Source of the DNA: Planctomycetota bacterium
Lineage (GTDB): Bacteria; Planctomycetota; Phycisphaerae; WQYP01
Reading direction: 5' to 3'
NCBI GenBank assembly: GCA_021816165.1
Contig: JAKAYZ010000097.1
Span: forward strand, 1 to 7,268
Length of the DNA stretch: 7,268 nt
Shown: piece after piece, positions 4,965 through 7,268 of the stretch
How positions within the stretch are numbered: the first letter of the stretch is position 1
Layout: each line of letters starts with the position of its first letter
Made by a program: the position numbers and the translations under genes
The notes under the pieces: generated by a model
What the model saw: only the letters and a program-made list of their open reading frames with translations
What the model was told of the DNA's origin: nothing
Databases searched by the model: none

Positions 4965-7268
4965 ATGGATGTGCTTCAACCGCCTTCGATGCTCCCGGAG
5001 CGACTTTCCACACTGCGCAGTCGTTTGCGACGGCTACTGATGTTGCATGGCACGGCCATCCTGGTGGCGGCTATGGTCGGTACGGTATTAGCCCTGGTAC
5101 TGACGGATTATCTGCTGCATTTGGCAGCCGTGATGCGGGCGGTGTTACTGGTGGCCATGGGATTGGAAGCGATTGCCTTGATCTGGCGATTTTTAGTTAC
5201 TCCGCTTCAGGCCCCGTTGAGCAATCAGTTTCTGGCCGGGCGCATTGAAAGCGTCAATCCGATTTACAACGACGAGTTGCGCACCGCTGTGGCCTTTATT
5301 GAAGGACACGCGGCCCAGCGCAATGCTTTGGCGGCGTTAAGCATCGAGCAGGCGGAAGAACTTTGTAAACATGTGGATTTTTCCGCCGTGGTGCGACGCA
5401 AACCGACTGCCCAGGCGCTGCTGGCGGCAGGAGGCCTGGTACTGCTGGCGTTACTGCTGGGTTTTACTCATCCAACCGGAACGGTCATAGCCTGGCAGCG
5501 TTGGACCAGCCCTTTCGGTCATCATCCCTGGCCGCTGCATACCCTGGTCAAACTCCATTGGTCGTCCGGCCGGCGGCCGACGATATGGCCGCAGGGCAAA
5601 CCATTGACCGTGCAGGCCACAGTTAGCCGGGGCTTTTATCCGGCCATGCATGTTTGGCTGACGACTCAGTCGGACCACCGACCCCGCCAGCACGACCTGA
5701 TGACCCTGCAGCCCGGCACCGCCGATGGACATCACTTGTTTGCAAAGGTGGTACAACCGGAGGGACCATTTTATGACCTGCGCGTAACCGCCGGCGACGA
5801 TACCCAGACACCTTTTACCCGTATCCGGGTGGTGCCGCGGCCCGTGCTGCAGGCCTTGACCGCGGCGATTACCGCACCTGAGTATGCCACGGGCGTGCCG
5901 GTGCGGATAATTGACATGCTGGACCATTCCGTGCGCGTGGTACGCGGTTCTTCCATCACGCTGAAATTGTTCTCCAGCGAGCCGGTGGCTGTGGATGCCC
6001 ATGGCCGGCCGGAATTAACGTTGCTAAGCGCCAAAACCGGTCAGCCGTTGTCGATAAGTGTACGTGCTGTTCGCCAGACGTCCCGGATTATAACCCTGAC
6101 CATTCCAGCCCGAAAGAGCATGATCTTTCGCGTGCGCTTCCGCGATACCGACGGCCTGGCCAACAACACCCGCAGCGATTTTACCATCAAGGTAGTGCCC
6201 GATGGCCTGCCGCAAGTGCGTATTACGCGCCCGCGACACATGGTCAATATCACGGCCAATGGCCGGATCCGATTGCATATTCGCGCCCGCGACGACCTGG
6301 GCCTGACCTCCCTGTATCTGGCCAGTCGGCCGTTTGATGCCAAAGCCACGGCTCCCTGGCTGTTCAAAACGCCGGTAACCTGGTCTTCCCGCAGCTTTGA
6401 TCCCAACACCGGTGCGGTAGGCGGGGCAGTGGATTCCTGGCAATTGGCCCCGCTGAAACTCAAACCGGGTGATCGGCTCAATGTTTACGCGCTGGTTCGC
6501 GACAACTACCGCGTTACCCTCAAGGATGGGAAAATTCAGCGCCATCCGCTGGTGCGGTCACGGCCTTTGCTGGTGGTGATTCGCAGCCCGGCGGAAATTC
6601 GCCATGAAATTCGCGACGAGCTTCGGGCGGCAAGAGCGGCGATCGGGCGATTGCTCAAGCAACAAATCAGCACGCAAAAGCAAACCGTGGCCATTACCAC
6701 CTCCATTCACCAAAGCGGCCATATCACTGCCGGACAGCAAAGGGCGCTGGGCAACCTGGCCCAGCGGCAAATTGCCGAAGCCCAGCGTGCCACCGCCATT
6801 GAGCACATGCTCAGTCGGATCCAGCATCTGGCGCAGCGCAACGGGCTGCAGGAATCTTCGTTGGGTAAACTGGCCACGCTGGCCCACAGCGGTATGAGGC
6901 ACGTAGGCCATGCCAGCATGCCCAAGGCCGCCACCCACCTTTCGCAGGCCCGGCGCAACAGTTTAAGTAACAGCACCTTGGCCAAGGCTGCCGCCATATC
7001 CAGCCAGGCTCAGGTGCCGGGCAAAATGAACCAGGCGTCGGGCGCGGCTGCCGGCAACCACATGTCGTCCGCGGGCCAGGCCCAGTCGCAGGCCAAAAGC
7101 GGCCTGCAAAAGATGCTCAAAGCTCTGAATCACGAAAATCATCAGGCCCTCAAACGACTGGCCCAGCAGCTCGCGGCCCTGATCGCCCGGCTCAAGAGGT
7201 TAATCCGACACCAGACCGCAGTGAAGGCTGCCACCGTCAGCGCCGGAGCCAAGGCTGGCCGGGTGGTG
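4965..7268 (+). CDS. Large DUF4175-like membrane protein with Ig-like region and basic helical tail, 3' end missing
   Basis: One frame stays open from ATG 4965 to the last base, giving 768 codons with no stop, so the gene continues to the right. Two helices (about 27-47 and 58-74) enclose a DYLLHL turn. A cytoplasmic-looking segment with NPIYNDELRTAV (99-110) follows, and then a third helix (about 150-167). After it comes a long beta-rich, probably periplasmic region (about 170-540) of Ig-like character, including RVVPRP near 291 and the DDLGL motif (443-447) common in such domains. From about residue 542 the sequence becomes helical and probably coiled-coil, with EIRHEIRDELRAAR at its start, then a stretch rich in Ala, Gln, Ser, His and Lys. 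This matches the large DUF4175-like proteins found at the end of DUF58/BatA/VWA clusters in planctomycetes. The match is from memory of layout and motifs, so the family name is tentative. The cell role is unknown; it is inferred to act with the two upstream envelope proteins. The last 148 residues contain only two acidic residues. Confidence 0.85.
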   Translation, partial: MDVLQPPSMLPERLSTLRSRLRRLLMLHGTAILVAAMVGTVLALVLTDYLLHLAAVMRAVLLVAMGLEAIALIWRFLVTPLQAPLSNQFLAGRIESVNPIYNDELRTAVAFIEGHAAQRNALAALSIEQAEELCKHVDFSAVVRRKPTAQALLAAGGLVLLALLLGFTHPTGTVIAWQRWTSPFGHHPWPLHTLVKLHWSSGRRPTIWPQGKPLTVQATVSRGFYPAMHVWLTTQSDHRPRQHDLMTLQPGTADGHHLFAKVVQPEGPFYDLRVTAGDDTQTPFTRIRVVPRPVLQALTAAITAPEYATGVPVRIIDMLDHSVRVVRGSSITLKLFSSEPVAVDAHGRPELTLLSAKTGQPLSISVRAVRQTSRIITLTIPARKSMIFRVRFRDTDGLANNTRSDFTIKVVPDGLPQVRITRPRHMVNITANGRIRLHIRARDDLGLTSLYLASRPFDAKATAPWLFKTPVTWSSRSFDPNTGAVGGAVDSWQLAPLKLKPGDRLNVYALVRDNYRVTLKDGKIQRHPLVRSRPLLVVIRSPAEIRHEIRDELRAARAAIGRLLKQQISTQKQTVAITTSIHQSGHITAGQQRALGNLAQRQIAEAQRATAIEHMLSRIQHLAQRNGLQESSLGKLATLAHSGMRHVGHASMPKAATHLSQARRNSLSNSTLAKAAAISSQAQVPGKMNQASGAAAGNHMSSAGQAQSQAKSGLQKMLKALNHENHQALKRLAQQLAALIARLKRLIRHQTAVKAATVSAGAKAGRVV

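Noticed and set aside
4907..5248. Open frame of 113 codons on the + strand starting before the fourth gene
   Set aside because: It competes with the frame from ATG 4965, which has a GGGAG site, membrane helices and 768 uninterrupted codons; the 113-codon frame is Gly-rich and lacks motifs.
5451..6545. Two antisense open frames (183 and 173 codons) opposite the fourth gene
   Set aside because: The + strand frame continues through this region with Ig-like motifs such as DDLGL; the antisense translations show no family features.

Overview
The window is part of one co-oriented gene cluster on the + strand, about 60% GC by eye. It holds the last codons of a DUF58-family protein (1-130), a complete BatA-type membrane protein (227-2503), a complete second VWA/glutamine-amidotransferase-like membrane protein (2503-4923), and the first 768 codons of a large multi-pass protein with Ig-like and helical regions that is still open at the window edge (4965-7268). 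No tRNA, rRNA, CRISPR array, insertion sequence or other mobile-element signature was seen. Nothing on the - strand is supported as a gene.

The gene order DUF58, BatA-domain protein, VWA/GATase-like protein, large DUF4175-like protein is the arrangement I associate with Planctomycetota and related PVC bacteria, where it normally lies downstream of a MoxR-type AAA+ ATPase. That ATPase would be just left of this window. The absence of strong Shine-Dalgarno sequences at most starts and the very long envelope proteins fit this. The phylum assignment is an inference from architecture, not from a marker gene.

Layout: the DUF58 gene ends at 130. A 96-base gap containing a small perfect hairpin (145-161) separates it from the BatA-type gene. 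The BatA-type stop codon and the next start codon overlap as TGATG at 2501-2505, which suggests translational coupling. A 41-base gap with a clear GGGAG ribosome binding site leads to the fourth gene.

The two complete proteins share one plan: two N-terminal membrane helices, a VWA-like domain, a beta-rich domain, a GATase-like Rossmann domain and one C-terminal membrane helix. Both have lost canonical metal-binding (MIDAS) residues in the VWA domain and have no cysteine at the expected nucleophile position of the GATase-like domain. They therefore look like structural or assembly partners rather than enzymes. By analogy with MoxR/DUF58/Bat systems, the cluster probably encodes an envelope complex handled by a MoxR chaperone, with the fourth protein adding Ig-like domains and a long, very basic helical tail. 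The exact function is unknown. This is a recognisable, conserved but poorly understood cluster, and I saw no clear sign of an unprecedented system.
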